Shown here piece by piece: positions 1-12,339 of a stretch of DNA of 64,000 bases; within the stretch, counting starts at the first letter, position 1, and each line of letters opens with the position of its first letter. A model generated the notes under the pieces. It was not told where the DNA came from. It saw nothing but the letters and a program-made list of their open reading frames with translations, and searched no databases. This DNA is from Channallabes apus. Lineage: Eukaryota; Chordata; Actinopteri; Siluriformes; Clariidae. The stretch lies in assembly GCA_030522415.1 (NCBI GenBank), contig CM060104.1, positions 12,973,229-13,037,228 of the forward strand, in the 5' to 3' direction. A program made the position numbers and the translations under genes.

Positions 1-829
1 TACCAACATAAGCAACCTCAGACTACACTAGGCATAATGGGCGCATTACTTCATCCTCCTCTCTTTTTACCCTGATGCAGCCATCACTCTGGAACAGGCT
101 AAATCTGGGCTCATAAGACCACATGATTTTTTCCAATGCTCTGAAATATTATACAGCTGCTTAGTCTGAGCTCTCTTGAGTGCATGAGAAATGCTCTTAC
201 TTTCACTATTAAACATACTATAGCTGTGAGTTCTGCTCTTTTTTTTTTTTTTTTTAGTTCCCATCATGCTCATTCAGGACATTTTTCCAACCACATTTCT
301 TAATAAAAGATGATGGTTTACTACTATTCTTTCAGGTTTGTAAATGTGTTTTACAGTTACTTTTCTGACATTTCTGATTTTCAAATCTCAGTATTCATCC
401 ACAAAATTAGCAGCATATTAACAAAGAAAATGAGCTGCACTATAATATATTAAAACTTCTGTTGAAAACACTGTCTTCTCAGAGCTTTTTGTTCAAGGCT
501 ACTATCTTCCCAGTCACTGCTGTGGTATACTGTATCAATTAATGTGTAACTGTGGTCCAAACTTGCACTTCTGATTAAACAGAAAAGGAGCAAAGTGCAG
601 TGATTTGTTTTTTGTTTTTGGGGTGGGATCTGAGAGTGTAGTTGGTGCAAAAATAACCCCAAAAAACAAAACAAGGGCATAAACAGAAGCATTTTAATAT
701 CTGCAAATAAAATTTGGACGGATACTCCACAGGTGAAAATTTCTCCAAAAGAATCACTACTGTTGAAGAGACATCAATTCATCATATGAGCCTCAGAGCA
801 TCGATTGCCAACCAAGTAATTGTTCAAAA
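1..829. other. No gene recognised
   Basis: AT-rich sequence with a long T run near 240-256. The short open frames have no recognisable motif. I see no repeat boundary or RNA gene. Confidence 0.4.
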
Positions 830-849
830 GTCAACAATAGGTGGAAAAT

Positions 850-960
850 TGACCTTTGGGCTGACCTAGCCCCATTGGATTTTCACCTGTTTGGCCCACT
901 GAAAGCAGCAATATAAGGATGAAGATTCACTTCTAATGAAGAAAGGAAACAGCCACCACA
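850..960 (+). pseudogene. Mariner transposase relic
   Basis: Around 862-913 the plus strand reads as DLAPLDFHLFGPLK, which resembles the conserved segment just before the third catalytic acidic residue of mariner transposases (family pattern SPDLAPSDYHLF). A stop follows a few codons later, then RFTSNEE-like residues. No TIRs or full-length frame are visible, so this is a short fossil. The call rests on one motif. Confidence 0.5.
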
Positions 961-1044
961 GACCTTAACCCCATTGAGAATCTTTATGTGCTGGTGTAGG
1001 CTTTATGTACTAGTCCAAATTGGCCTTCCTCAATACAAGAAGAG

Positions 1045-1510
1045 AAACATTATTGTGACTGTGTGTTCCCTTTCAAAAGCTGCACTCGATGCTGCGTGAA
1101 AACGCTATGGGAAACGTCTCTTTGTTGCCCAGTTGTGAAGCACGTGTGTGTCAAACACGCTAAAGACTTTGGCTTATATAACCTCGGTCAGGTGACGTCA
1201 TTTGATAAGGTGCACCTGCAGGTTATAAATAGAACTGAACCGGAAACATCCTCAGGTCTTTTTGTCTCCAAGAACCGCACTGTGTGTGTGCGTGTGTGCA
1301 AGCACTTTTTCAAAGCAAAAGAAAGCGAAAATAGAAAGTATCTTATTACTCACCAGAAAGATGGCAGAGTTAAAGTGGTTACCTAAACGGAATGTTTGTT
1401 TTACCGTCGCGGTGCTCGGGGCAGCATTTGTGTTTGTGCGTTTGCTGGCTTTTACCACTGAGTGGCGCTATATATCTCATGCCTTAATTCATTCTCTGCA
1501 AGATTAATGA
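1045..1510. repeat. DIRS-like terminal/promoter fragment
   Basis: GC-richer block with TATA-like stretches (ttatataacc near 1175, ttataaatag near 1223). Its 1375-1415 segment is the approximate reverse complement of 13,997-14,036, just upstream of the DIRS gag relic, which suggests the two are opposite-orientation copies of the same element end. DIRS elements carry inverted terminal repeats, so this could be a detached end. The coding potential in several frames looks accidental. Confidence 0.35.
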
Positions 1511-2864
1511 GCCGTGCTCCTTTAGAACTGCACGTAGTAGCGGATAAAATCAAGTGAAACACTGTAGTTAAAGGAATTCATAATCAAAGTACTAAAATTA
1601 CAGTACAAATGTAGGTTTCAAATTAAATGAAATCTTATTAAATTTAAGCAAAATAAATGTTAACACAGTGAGCCTTTAGATTTTATCACGTTTAATTAGA
1701 AAAGATGCGTGCAGGGTTTTGTGTCATCTTATTTCTTGTGTTCTTTAAATTTATAGTAGATTTATTATCTGAAATAAATTACCATAAAATTATAACATTG
1801 TCAGGACGTTCTACTGCGTCGGTAGATGTCGGTCATTCAGCCTCACTTGTATTTTTGCATTATTATAAGAATGAAATGCAGTAGGCTGTTATGATCTGTA
1901 ACGGGTTCGACACATGTTGCACGGACAGCACCATAATGCACGGACATGAGGCGAGGTCTTACTGGAAAAAGGTTATTTATTTAGGTAAAATGGGGAAGAA
2001 AAGGGTGGTGCAGTTCCAGGGGCTGTGCCACACTCACATGCGGGCACACAGCTGACGATAAGTGGTGGGCGGAGTGGCAGAACGGAGCACGCGGAGGCAG
2101 CGCTCCTGCACGCTCCCTCGTGACGGTGCTTCTCCCGCTGTCGATGGCCGGTGGGAGTCCTCGCTGATGCAATAACTTAACGCAAACATCCTCGCAGCCT
2201 TTTCCTCTTCGGCAGCGGGGCTGCGAAGGCGGGCACTATTCGTGGATTATTCAGTGAAACAGAGGCTCAGCTGAAAAATTTTAGGCACATCAGTCACTTA
2301 ACCCCAAATAAAAGGTCTTTCTGAGTGTTATGATATAGTTGTAAAATAGCAGATGTACAAACGGTGTGCACTGAATACTAAACCTAAACCAGGCACGAGG
2401 ATTAATAAACCAAGATAGTCCCATAACCTTTTTTTTTTAAATAAAAATACCAAAGAATATTGTGTATAGACTGATTAAAAACAATGCAATGTATGCTATC
2501 ATAAGGAAAATCTCAAATACTTCCATTCCAAGAATTAAAAAAGGTAACAATGCCAACTTTAGAATCTAGAATCCAGAAGATTAAAATGACACAAATTAAA
2601 ATCACTGAAAGTCTCCAGAAGAGCCTCAGATTCAAGAGGTTTTTTAAAGTGGAGAGAGGTGCATTTCAGTTCCTCTGAATGTATAGGTGAGAACAACTGA
2701 TTCACACCTGAGGAGAGTGAATAATTTGCATTTGAATGTTGTCTGGCATTGTAAAGCATACATACACTAAAAGAACAACTACCAAGGAATAATAGGAATA
2801 AGAGGCCCTGATTATATGGAACAAATATTATTTAGCACAACCAAACGCACAGGAAAAACTTTAT
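1511..2864. other. Unassigned repeat-rich sequence
   Basis: No recognisable gene. A GC-rich tract at about 1,900-2,240 may be the end of an older element. The stretch at 2,243-2,272 recurs at 3,978-4,007, so at least part of this region belongs to the R1 repeat family described next. Confidence 0.3.
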
Positions 2865-3665
2865 GCATGCGGCCGAGCGCTGATTAGACGCTTAGGATTT
2901 TTATTTAGACTATAAAAAAATAACCTGTGTCTATTTTTAGGCGTGCCATCTGCCACTTTTTAGTTAGAAGTTTTCAATACAAATCTTATAATGCCCACAT
3001 GACATGACGGAATTAGGCACGGCTGGTGAGCTATCCTTGCTAATGATCCCGGGCTTGCACCTCGCGCTATAAAATACTTGGGGTTTGTTGGGTTACAATG
3101 GATTTTACTACGCAGGGCTGCGAAGGCTGGCATGGTGCTGGAGTAAAGATGCCGCGGGAGCTCACGCAGCTCTTTCTCTCGCTGTCCTCAGCGCGGGGAT
3201 CAAAGCGCGGAATTCCAGTGTCCTTGTTTAAAGTCCCTGGGGCGCGTCACATCGCCCCACTCACATACCACTCTCCTATTCTCCACCATACCACATAGTC
3301 CCGGACCTCGCACTAAACTCCGCACCTTGCTTTTATAATGTGGAGCAAGCCCGAGGTCATATTAACAAGCGAGTAGCGATAATATATTTGGGCGTACACC
3401 CATCACAGGCGCACGGCGTGACAGATCATCATAATTTTCTTTAATAGTAAATAATGACCCCCATTATTAGTGCTGTACCACCGCTGGCAAACCCTTATGA
3501 AATACAAGTTAAACATTAAACGAATTTACAAAACTATGCGTGCAGTTACGTGCTGATTCTATGTAGGAAAATAAAGAGGAGGATCATGATGCTCAACATC
3601 CCAGAGCCCAAACCCCATTTAAATTAAATTAACAAATATTGTAAGTAAATAACAATAGCCCACGT
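2865..3665. repeat. Repeat R1, copy A
   Basis: The block at 2,988-3,110 recurs at 4,010-4,135 and inverted at about 12,690-12,790. The tail at 3,541-3,645 (aagaggaggat, then catttaaatta) recurs at 13,190-13,290. Within copy A, 3,330-3,375 resembles a degenerate inverted version of the 2,988-3,110 block, so R1 seems to carry internal inverted repeats, as a fold-back DNA element would. No coding potential is recognised. Confidence 0.5.
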
Positions 3666-4324
3666 TTAGAAAAGCATTTTTATTTAGACTATAAAAAATA
3701 ATCCTGCATCTGTTTTAGGTGTTCCAGCTGCCACTGTTCTTATGGCTCTGTCAGAGTAAATCATTCAGTATAACAAGCCTGTAAATTTCCATGTAAAACA
3801 GGTACATCTGTATGAATAAATTGATATTATGAGCTATTGATCACTGACTTATGTAAATGACTCAGTTCAGAAAGAAAGTAAATGGCTGCACTGTTTGGGG
3901 GAGGGACGTGCTAATGATTTGATCTGCTGTGTGTGTGTGAGAGAGGGGTGTCGAGGTTTTACATACTCATGAAAAGTCGTGGATTATTCAGTGAAACAGA
4001 GGCTTATAATCTTATAATGCCCACATGACATGACAGAATTAGGCACGGCTGGTGAGCTATCCTTGCTAATGAATCCCGGACTTGCACCCCGCGCTATAAA
4101 ATACTTGGGGTTTGTTGGGTTACAGTGGATTTTACTACACGGCCATCCGCGGACAGGAGCTCCTGCCTCAGTCCGCTCGCACTGGCTCTGCTCTGTGCGG
4201 ATGGCTGGACCGGCCCCTCCCACCTCTTGCTTCCTTGAAGTCCTTGGGGCACGTTCTACTTGCCCCTGCTTGCATGCCGCACTCCCGCGTCGTTGCACGT
4301 GCGTCGCACTCACACCGCATAGTA
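3666..4324. repeat. Repeat R1, copy B, left part
   Basis: Starts like copy A (tatttagactataaaa at 3,680, as at 2,903) and repeats the 2,988-3,110 block at 4,010-4,135. It is cut at 4,324 by a retroviral LTR and resumes at 12,680. The last six bases (4,319-4,324, atagta) are the retroviral target duplication. Confidence 0.5.
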
Positions 4325-4665
4325 TGGGAGAAATTTTTATTTGATTTCATTTGATTTTACTTACTTTTGAGGGGTTAGAAGATACCTTATCAGTATATAA
4401 TCGTGGATGCGTGTGCAAGCTGGGACATAGGCTTCTTTGTGTGCATTGCACATAGGAAACCCAAGCTTTACATTGGGGGGGCTAAAGACGGCCCTTTAAT
4501 GAAACCCAGATGTTGGAGAGAGGAGGGGCAGGCACTGCATATGTACTAGAACGCACATCAACAGAATTCAGTTGCTCCACGGACACAGCTCCGGCCTTGT
4601 TGTTTGATAATAAAGGTCGTAATCTTCTGTAAGCAAAGCCCGACTCTGAGTATTTTCCCACAACA
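4325..4665 (+). repeat. 5' LTR of endogenous retrovirus
   Basis: Begins tgggagaaat and ends cccacaaca. It matches 12,340-12,679 with about four substitutions and one indel. An aataaa polyadenylation signal lies near the 3' end (gataataaagg, about 4,606-4,616), giving a plausible short R-U5. Confidence 0.93.
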
Positions 4666-4685
4666 TAATGGCGCTGCGAGCAGGG
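4666..4685 (+). promoter_or_regulatory. Putative primer binding site
   Basis: Directly after the LTR the sequence reads taatggcgctgcgagcaggg. The tggcgc start and cagggt-like end resemble a lysine-tRNA primer binding site with changes in the middle. The tRNA assignment is an inference. Confidence 0.4.
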
Positions 4686-4960
4686 TGGAGAAAGGGCAAA
4701 GGTGACTGATCGACGTGGGCTTCCTTGGTCAGCAACACAAACAGGTGGCCACTTACAAAGGTAAGCAACTTTTGCTTATATACTTAGGTTGTGTTGTTGG
4801 CTGAGGATCACCCATGGTGGTAAGGACACCTAATAAAGGCCTTTCCAACTCAAGTAATTTAAAATGGGCTTTGTTTCCAGAAGAGAATGCATGCATCAGA
4901 TTACTAACAGTTGTACTGATAGTGAATTGAGAAGATAAGCATTGCATTGGTCTGGGTGTT

Positions 4961-5440
4961 GTCAAGTGGGCATTGATTGATGGCAACAGTAACAGACGGT
5001 ATGAGGAAGCGCATTTGGGTGTCTATTTGTTTTGTCAAGTGGGCTTTGAGAGATGACAGGACAGGAAAAAGGTAGATGATCTCGATATTAATTTGTACTC
5101 ATTGTCAAGTGGGCCTTGATTGGATGGCATGAGTAGTGCAGCAAGTTAATAAGGAATTGCGCTTAATTAGTTATATTGCTTGTGTAAGGTTACCCAGCAA
5201 TTAATAAAAAATACCCTTCGTATGAGGAACGTACTGTTGTATGTCATAAGCAATTTTGAAGCCACCGTAAATGTTATATGGTATGAGTTTGGTGGTAATT
5301 AATTAATATCTCTTCGTATGTGGAATGTACAATTGTACATCATAAGAAAGCACCCCTTATGTTTTATTGATATGAGTGACAGGGGTAATTAATATCTTTT
5401 CGTATGTGGAGCACTATTTTGTGCCATTAAGTTGAATACA
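4961..5440 (+). repeat. Two sets of tandem repeats in the retroviral leader
   Basis: gtcaagtgggc starts at 4,961, 5,034 and 5,104, a period of about 70 bp. A second set begins with ttcgtatg-gga- at about 5,218, 5,312 and 5,400, a period of about 90 bp, each followed by a cat(a/t)aag-type segment. Both lie in the untranslated leader between the primer site and gag. Confidence 0.75.
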
Positions 5441-6185
5441 ATTGCAATTGTTTGTGTCTAATTGATGTTGTGTCTATCTGTTTCTGTCTGAGTGTATGAG
5501 AGCTCTATGTTCGCCTAGTGTGTGTGTGAGAGAGAGAGAGAGAGAGAATGGTTGAATGAGAACCATAAGCTCTGTGTTCTGTGAACAGGGCTGGACCTCC
5601 CGAGGGAATTGTGTGTGCAACCCTCAGAGGGGGGGCTGCTTGCTGCCAGACCAGAGACGTGTGTGTGAATGAGCCCTATTTACGTAATAGCTAGCCTAAT
5701 AATTAAATAGATAAATATTAATCAATAAAGGGACACGTGTGAGTGGAAAAATGAGCCCTTTTAGCAGGGGGACAAGTATGAAAAGAATAAGCCCAATTTT
5801 CTAGGAAAAGAGGGATAAAGTCTGAATGCATAGGCCTCTGAATAAATAAATAAATAAATAAATAGTGTGGAGTGGTGAATGTGTATGAACCCCATATTAA
5901 TATTGTGGCATTACACACTTATTGATAAAAGTGTTCACGGTGCCTAAAAGTACTGTGCTTTTTGGCAAGTGGTAATCTGAAAATAGTGAAGTGGTGTAGA
6001 TTAAGGAGTGATTATCATTGATGAGCCTTGGTAAGTGGAGGTGGATACTTCTGTGATTCTAAAAGAGTGTATATTGTTATAAGTAAATTTAGCCATTAAG
6101 TAAGTGCATAGGCATAAAATAAATAAATAAATAAATAAATAAAATAAATAAATAAATATCTAAGTGGTGACATAGGCTAAAGCAT

Positions 6186-7440
6186 AATGGCAGCCTCTCC
6201 GGTGGAGACTTTAGTGCCGAAGCATCCTTTGTGTGAAGATCTCATCACTAAGACCTCCAATAAGTAGCAAAAAGAGGACCAAAGATATGATTACAAGATG
6301 GCCAAAGGAGAGGACATTTGATCTAGCACTGTGTTCTGAGATGGACACTTTGATAAAAAATTATAAAGCGGCGGCCAGAGAGAGAAAGCATGTCTAGAGA
6401 AGTTGAAAAGACAGCAGGAAAGAGTGGTCCTAGCTTTGGTTAAGAAAGAATAAGTGAAGTTGGTAAGAAAGAAACAGGAAGTGATGGAAAAAGTTAAGAA
6501 AGTCAGGAAGTGAGGCCGAAGTAGCGAGAGAGAAGTTAGTTACACCTCCCCCATAGAGTAGGTACAGGAAGACAGTCGAATTCCTAAGCGTAAGGGAATG
6601 GGGGAAGGTTCTGGTGAGATGGAGAAGGAATGTTATGCAGAGAGGTATAAGGAAAGTGGGGGTAGATTTACAGAGAGTGGAAAAGCTATGTGTAGAGAAG
6701 GATGTAGAGGAACAGGAGGGGGTGCAGACATGTGGAGAGAGGTCAGACAGAAGCACTAAAACACCAGTAAAAAGCAGATAGCTACACCATTAAAGACTGG
6801 ACATAGATCTTTGTACAGTAGAGAGGATGGGGTGAAGAGGATTTGTTATTTAATATGGGCAGTTCCACAATTCCCAATTTTAATTAAAGGTGGGGCCATG
6901 GGCAACTCAAGGTCTCGAGGGTGTTGTCAACCGCCTCCCCAGCATTCAACGAGGGTGCAGGGACATGGTCTTAAACGAGCATAAGACTTTGTGGAGAGGA
7001 AAAAATGTGCTTCTGACTCGAGTGAGGCTGTAAATACATACCACATGGATGGACTGTCTTTGAGGGTTTGAGGCTGTTGTATGGCAGGCCTTGCATGCAG
7101 AGTGTTGACCCAAGGACATTAAAGGGTGACCTGGAGGCAGTTACAGCTTGAAAACCTTACAGAGCGAACCAAGAAAAAAGCTCAAGCTACTCTGATTACC
7201 AGAAAAAACAGAGAGGGCCACAAGCAATCCTTCATCAAAAATCCAGCCAGCTTCAGTCAGTGATGACATCACCAGCAGCATTTTCTCCAAACTCAAGCCA
7301 GATGCCTGCGTCTGTCACCAACGTTTTCACTCCAAGGCCAGGGAAGAGAGTACAAAGTAACTCTCAGTCTAACTTTCCCCCAAGCATGTGGGGATATGAA
7401 TTAAATTGCCTCGCATAGCCATTGCCCGGCCCCGAGGGAT
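6186..7440 (+). pseudogene. Retroviral gag relic
   Basis: An ATG at 6,186 opens a short frame (MAASPVETLVPK...) that stops after about 26 codons. Another ATG at about 6,898 gives MGNSRSR, a myristoylation-like start in a plausible context (gccatggg). Charged, lysine-rich coding texture continues through many stops. No zinc knuckle or major homology region can be named, so gag identity comes from position between leader and pol. The product is not expected to be functional. Confidence 0.5.
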
Positions 7441-8056
7441 GAGGGGGGGGGGAGACAACATCCCAGGTCCGATAACTTATAAGTCATGCTTCTCACATCT
7501 GGAAAAGTTTGCCAGAACCGTAGGATTCTCAGGAAGAAAAAATTAGTTACTACAACCCAACAATAAGAGTGTGACTATACCTGTATTATTCTCAAGTCAT
7601 ACACAAGTTAATTTTAAGGAAAGTTAAGGAAGAGAATCATTAGGTGAATTAGGACTGCAAATATGGTGTTCTCCAGAAGGGGTGTATGTTGAACATAAAT
7701 TTCTGAAGCACAATTACCCTGTCAGACTTTCACTGTACAATGATGTATGACCCATCATAACACATCATCATAGGCCGGCAAGGAGCAGCTATCAGTGTAG
7801 AGGAGTGTGATTTTGTAAAAAGGTGGTTCAATGTAACTGATTCTGTTCTTTAGGTGACATTGTATGTACTGCAGGATAGAACTGCAGCTCATAGGATTTA
7901 TGTTGATTTTCATTCTGCAGATAAAACCTATGTAAAAATCTTGTGTGGTAATAAATTGATTCGTACTTCTTAAAGAAGTTGTAGTTAGCCACAAGTCACA
8001 AACACAAATGGCATCAGCATCTGAAATCGACTGTGGGAAATTAGCTATATAGGCAA

Positions 8057-8620
8057 ATGGATAGTCAAGTCCCATCTGAATTACAGTCTAAACATGATAC
8101 AGATGTAGGCCTACTTAAATCAGCCAGCCAACTTCAAGTACAACGTAAACCAGATGTAGAACCGCCCAGAGTAAGACAATATGCTTTACGACCTGAGGCA
8201 AAAGCGGGTACAGTATATAGAACACTATTGAAGGCCTTGTAAAAGCATCTGTGCTAAAACAGACCAGTTGTTGCAATACTCCTATTTTTCCCAGTGATTA
8301 AGCCAGGTACAAATAAATGGCATCATGTGCATGATTTACATGCAGTTAATAGTATAACAGGAAAGTATCCAGCAGAAGTTCCAAATCCACACACACTGCT
8401 GACTAATGTCCCTCCCTAAGCCAAATATTTTATTGTAATGATCTTTGTTCAAGCCTTCTTCAGTGTTTAAATGGCAGAAAAGAGTAAACTACTGCATTTA
8501 TTTGCATTTACAAGTGCAAGTTGACAAAATAGATACCAAAAATGCCACGGTGGTTCAAATATTCACTGTATATATTCAATCAGAGGTGGAAGCTGATTTA
8601 GGAGGTTAAAGGATAGAAGA
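8057..8620 (+). pseudogene. Retroviral pol relic: reverse transcriptase N-terminal part
   Basis: The frame from 8,057 contains QYALRPEAKAG, followed in shifted frames by FPVIKPGTNKWHHVHDLHAVN, PNPHTLLTNVPP, KYFIVM, FVQAFFSV and LFAFT. These match the fingers/palm region of gamma-like retroviral RTs (pattern VHDLRAVN...PNPYTLL...F.V.DL..AFF). Stops and frameshifts fall between motifs, and the catalytic YVDD segment is not recognisable downstream. Protease would lie upstream at about 7,500-8,050 but shows no clear DTG motif. Confidence 0.8.
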
Positions 8621-9017
8621 TAGCCTGGGTCAGCATATGGGTGACGGTTTAATATGACTATCATCATTAGAAACATGCCAGAATGATTCCATTATGGTAC
8701 ACCGTAAGCTAGTAAGGAGGTCATAAAGTGTCATAAACTAAACTACAATACTGTAAGCCTGAAGTTAAATTGTTAAGGTGACTAATTTCACATGATACGA
8801 CATCCGTAGTACCTACATAATTAGAAGGCATAAGTAAGGCACCAGTGTCACAGCCTGATAAACAGTGATGGCCTTCTAGGGTTAACAGGTTTTATGCTGA
8901 CTGGAGTAAGGAATATGCAGGAAAAAACAGCTTCACTAAGAGAGATAATAATGAGAAAAGAAGAACTGCAAGATTTAAGTGCTACCTTAAAATAGAACAC
9001 AGATATACTGTTAGCAT

Positions 9018-9836
9018 TTGAATCCATCAAAAAGAAATGCAGACTGCACCTACTTTAGGTATACAGTACCTGATTATACCAATCCGTTCTATCGGTATGT
9101 AGTGAACCAAGCTGATGGATCTACCTCAGCTATACTGATGCAGGAAACTTGCAGTGATAGGAAAAACCAGTCCCTAGCTTACTACAGCACTAAGCTAGAT
9201 AATATAACTCAAGGTGACCCAACATGCTACCAACAGGGTTTTGTAGTTGTACAATATACATATAGAAAAGCATCTTCATTGACAACAGGTTACCGATAGA
9301 TTGTATAAATTGATAAAAACAAGGGGAAGGTGTTCTAACCCAAGCTCGCCTCCTAGCATATTCTTCACTGCTCACATATCCGACATTAATATAAAGCGAT
9401 GTGACACAGTTAAACCAGCTAAATTAATCCCTTAAGCCTATAAAGGAGTGACTCATAGTTTTGTGGCGAACTCATTGGCATTTACTCGGTTATGACCTGA
9501 TCTTGAATCTAAGCCTATAGCTGAAGCGGAAGTGACTTATTTTGTTGATGGATCTAGTTTAGAGACCAGGTAGAAAGTCACACAGGGTATTCAGTAGTGA
9601 TGAAGGATGGAGAAGATTTTAAACCTATCCTATCTCAGCATTGTACACAACCGTGTTCAGCTCAGTTAGCTGAGTTGAAATCGCTCACCGCTGCTTGTCA
9701 ATTATCCAAAGGTCTAGTGGCAAATATTTTTACAGACTCAGCCTATTCCATGGTGTATGTCATCTGTTTGGAACCGTATGGAAGCAAAGGTTTAAAAAGC
9801 ATGAAGGAACTCCCATTCAAAGTGCTGAACGGATAA
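9018..9836 (+). pseudogene. Retroviral pol relic: RT connection and RNase H
   Basis: The 9,018-9,299 frame contains FYRYVVNQADGSTSAIL and AYYSTKLD, matching the connection region of gamma-like pol. At about 9,546 FVDGSS marks the first acidic site of RNase H. 9,597-9,836 contains AELKSLTAACQLSKG and IFTDSAYS, the remaining RNase H core. The segments lie in different frames with stops between them. Confidence 0.8.
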
Positions 9837-9935
9837 GTAAAATAATGTCTGCTCTGATGCTACCAAGATGATTGGCTTTCATTAAATGTCAGACCCGTAA
9901 AAAAGGGAAATGACTGTGTTGCTAAAGGTAACAAC

Positions 9936-11085
9936 ATGGCAGATTTAGAAATGAAGCGTGCATCAAAATTGCAACTAGCTGTGCAAGCGCACATAGTCCT
10001 TATAGAACCACAGCCTCAGTTAGAGGATATCATTTGTACTCAACATCAAGCAGGTCCGTACGAGCACTCGATGTGGCTCCAGAGGGGAGCGCAGGAGGAC
10101 GCACAGGGTATTTGGTGTCCACATGAAGGTCTGATTATAGCACCCATAGCACTGGTGAATATTTCTGGTTTAAATGCTCATGGACTGGGCCATTGTGTAA
10201 GAAGACAGGTTGTGAGAAAAATCAGGCAACATGGGTATTGGACTTTATATCTGCATGCTATGGTTGAAGAGTTCCTAGCTTCATGGGAGATATGTGCTAT
10301 GCATAATGTCAGGAAGGAAACAGCGACACCTATAGGCTATACACCGGTACCAGAATGACCATTTAATCACTTAGTGGTGAACTATGTGGGCAGGATAAAG
10401 TAGTGTTCTGGGTAAAAGATACATGCTTGTAATAACTGACAGATTTAGTAGATGAGTAAAAGGAATAATATCTGCAGATGAAGAGTAAGGAACAGTTATC
10501 AAATCGTAAGGGAAGTGATATCTAGATTTGAAATTCCATCAGAGATGAGTTCCAACAATGGATCAATATTCATTCAGAAAATGTAAGACAGGTGCTGCAA
10601 CGGTTGGGAAAAAGCTAAGATTTGGGGATGTCCACAGTCCCAGGGGAAGGTAGAGAGTGTAAATGGTAATCTGAAAGCCAAGAGTAATAATAATTATAGT
10701 AGTACAATGCTAAACTAGGTTTTAACTGATGCTGTACCAATGAGCTAACAAGCATGCAACCTAACACAAACACACATCTAACCCTGCATGAAATGCTTAC
10801 GGGTCGACCCATGCCTGTGCCATTCTGTAGAAGCCATATAATGGCCCACCGCTTAAACAATTTTGAAAATCTTATATGTAGAAACTAACTGCCGTACATG
10901 AAGCAATCTATGTGCAGGAAACGAGCAAAGGAGACGCTGAGGGAAAAGACACTCCATGTCCCATCACTCCAGGAGACCAGGTCTATCTGCGAGTGTTCAG
11001 GAGGAAGTGGCACAAGCCCAGGAGGGAGGGGCCCCACAAAGTGTGGCAGCCACTCCAACAGTGATTCAAGTGAAAAACAAGACCG
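9936..11085 (+). pseudogene. Retroviral pol relic: integrase
   Basis: 9,936-10,358 encodes an integrase N-terminus: AHGLGHCVRRQ supplies a zinc-binding His, WEICAMHNV the two-Cys end. Core pieces follow in broken frames: VITDRFSR-like at about 10,434, EIPSEMSS(D>N)NGS at about 10,533, and SQGKVESVNGNLKA near 10,636, covering the DDE core region. Near 10,976 a GDQVYLRVFRRKW segment looks like the C-terminal SH3-like domain. Frameshifts and stops make it non-functional. Confidence 0.8.
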
Positions 11086-12324
11086 TGGGATATATCATAT
11101 ATATCATAACAGATATAGGTATCACTTGAACCATTACACGAGAGTCACAAAGAGCTATGGGTACCGAAAACGAAGGAAGAAAGAAAGAAGAACCTAACAT
11201 CAGAAAAATACAAAGAAATTAAATCATTATTGGAAAATAACCAACTATTGGCACAAGTTGGATACCAAATTGTGCAGCGTTGAACACTCCGCTGCTCCAC
11301 AAGAGAATCTGCTTAAGAGCAGCGTCCACTTCTGATACAAACAAGACTGACTGACTGACTGACTTTGACCAGGTTTCCCCTGACACAATTAACAGGACAA
11401 ACAACTGTACAGATTATGTCTGACAACTAACTGTGTCCTTAACATTGTATAAATGCATTTCTGTTTAACTAACACTATATTGCTTTTACAGATAAAACAG
11501 CAGCAGCGACAACTAATTTTAATTTCCTCCACAGGAAAAATGCACGAGAAGGAAGCAAGCCTTAACCAGATTATCACAATATGTAATGCCACTAAACACA
11601 GTTCTCTTTTATTCCAGGTGCAGAAATTTAATTGAAGCAGCTAATGGGTGACTTTACTGTGTCAAGTAAATTTATGAATGTGATTTATGAATTTATTAAT
11701 CAAAGGTTTCCTAAAATTAACAGCATTTCCTAGCAACAACAGACAAGGATGAATTTTTTGGACACAGTCATCAAGGATATCCCGAACTCAGCCATATACT
11801 GTATATCTCTAACAAGAGACTTTACTTGTTCATATATTGAAGCGTACAGTATCTTCCAAGGCATGAGCCCACAATGACGTGCTGGCAACCTCTCTTGTGG
11901 GTTCCAACTGACTCCCTGCGGTGCGCAAAGCACCTGAGTTGAAGACTATTATATTACAACAAGGCTGTTTAACTGTATATTCATTCTTAAAAATTGTATT
12001 GTGTTATTGTGTAATTGTATGTTCCATTGTAGGTTATATGATTTATCCAATTGATGTAATCCTAGAAAATCACTGTATTAAGTACATGTTCATGTCATGT
12101 TATTGAGTAATGGGAAGTACATGTCATGGAGGTCGAGTCTTTTACTCCTATTCCTAGTCAAGGGTGGAAGGAGAGGTTTGGCCGATTCTCCACTAGAGGG
12201 AGAATCCATGGGTCGGTCATTGATAAAAGTCCAGTGATTTAATTTAATCACCAGTTAGTATAGGGAAGACTGACTCATGGAGTCGCACTCCAGATTAACC
12301 AATTAGTGTGGGACTTATAAGTCC
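11086..12324 (+). other. Retroviral 3' interior without recognisable env
   Basis: About 1.2 kb between integrase and the 3' polypurine tract, too short for a full env. No surface/transmembrane motifs, cleavage site or transmembrane helix could be read in any frame. Env is probably deleted or decayed beyond recognition. Confidence 0.5.
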
Positions 12325-12337
12325 CAGAGGGGGGATA
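12325..12337 (+). promoter_or_regulatory. Polypurine tract before the 3' LTR
   Basis: cagaggggggata lies immediately upstream of the 3' LTR start, where the plus-strand primer of a retrovirus is expected. Confidence 0.7.
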
Positions 12338-12339
12338 TA

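Noticed and set aside
1063..1386. 107-codon plus-strand frame
   Set aside because: It runs across TATA-like elements and a CA/GT repeat and has no conserved motif; better explained as part of a DIRS-like end.
3984..4344. Overlapping frames of about 100 codons on both strands near 4.1 kb
   Set aside because: They lie in the GC-rich R1 repeat, overlap each other, and are not conserved in R1 copy A.
4984..5120. CRISPR-like spaced repeats (gtcaagtgggc)
   Set aside because: Only three units, and whole units including the intervals are similar; they are leader tandem repeats.
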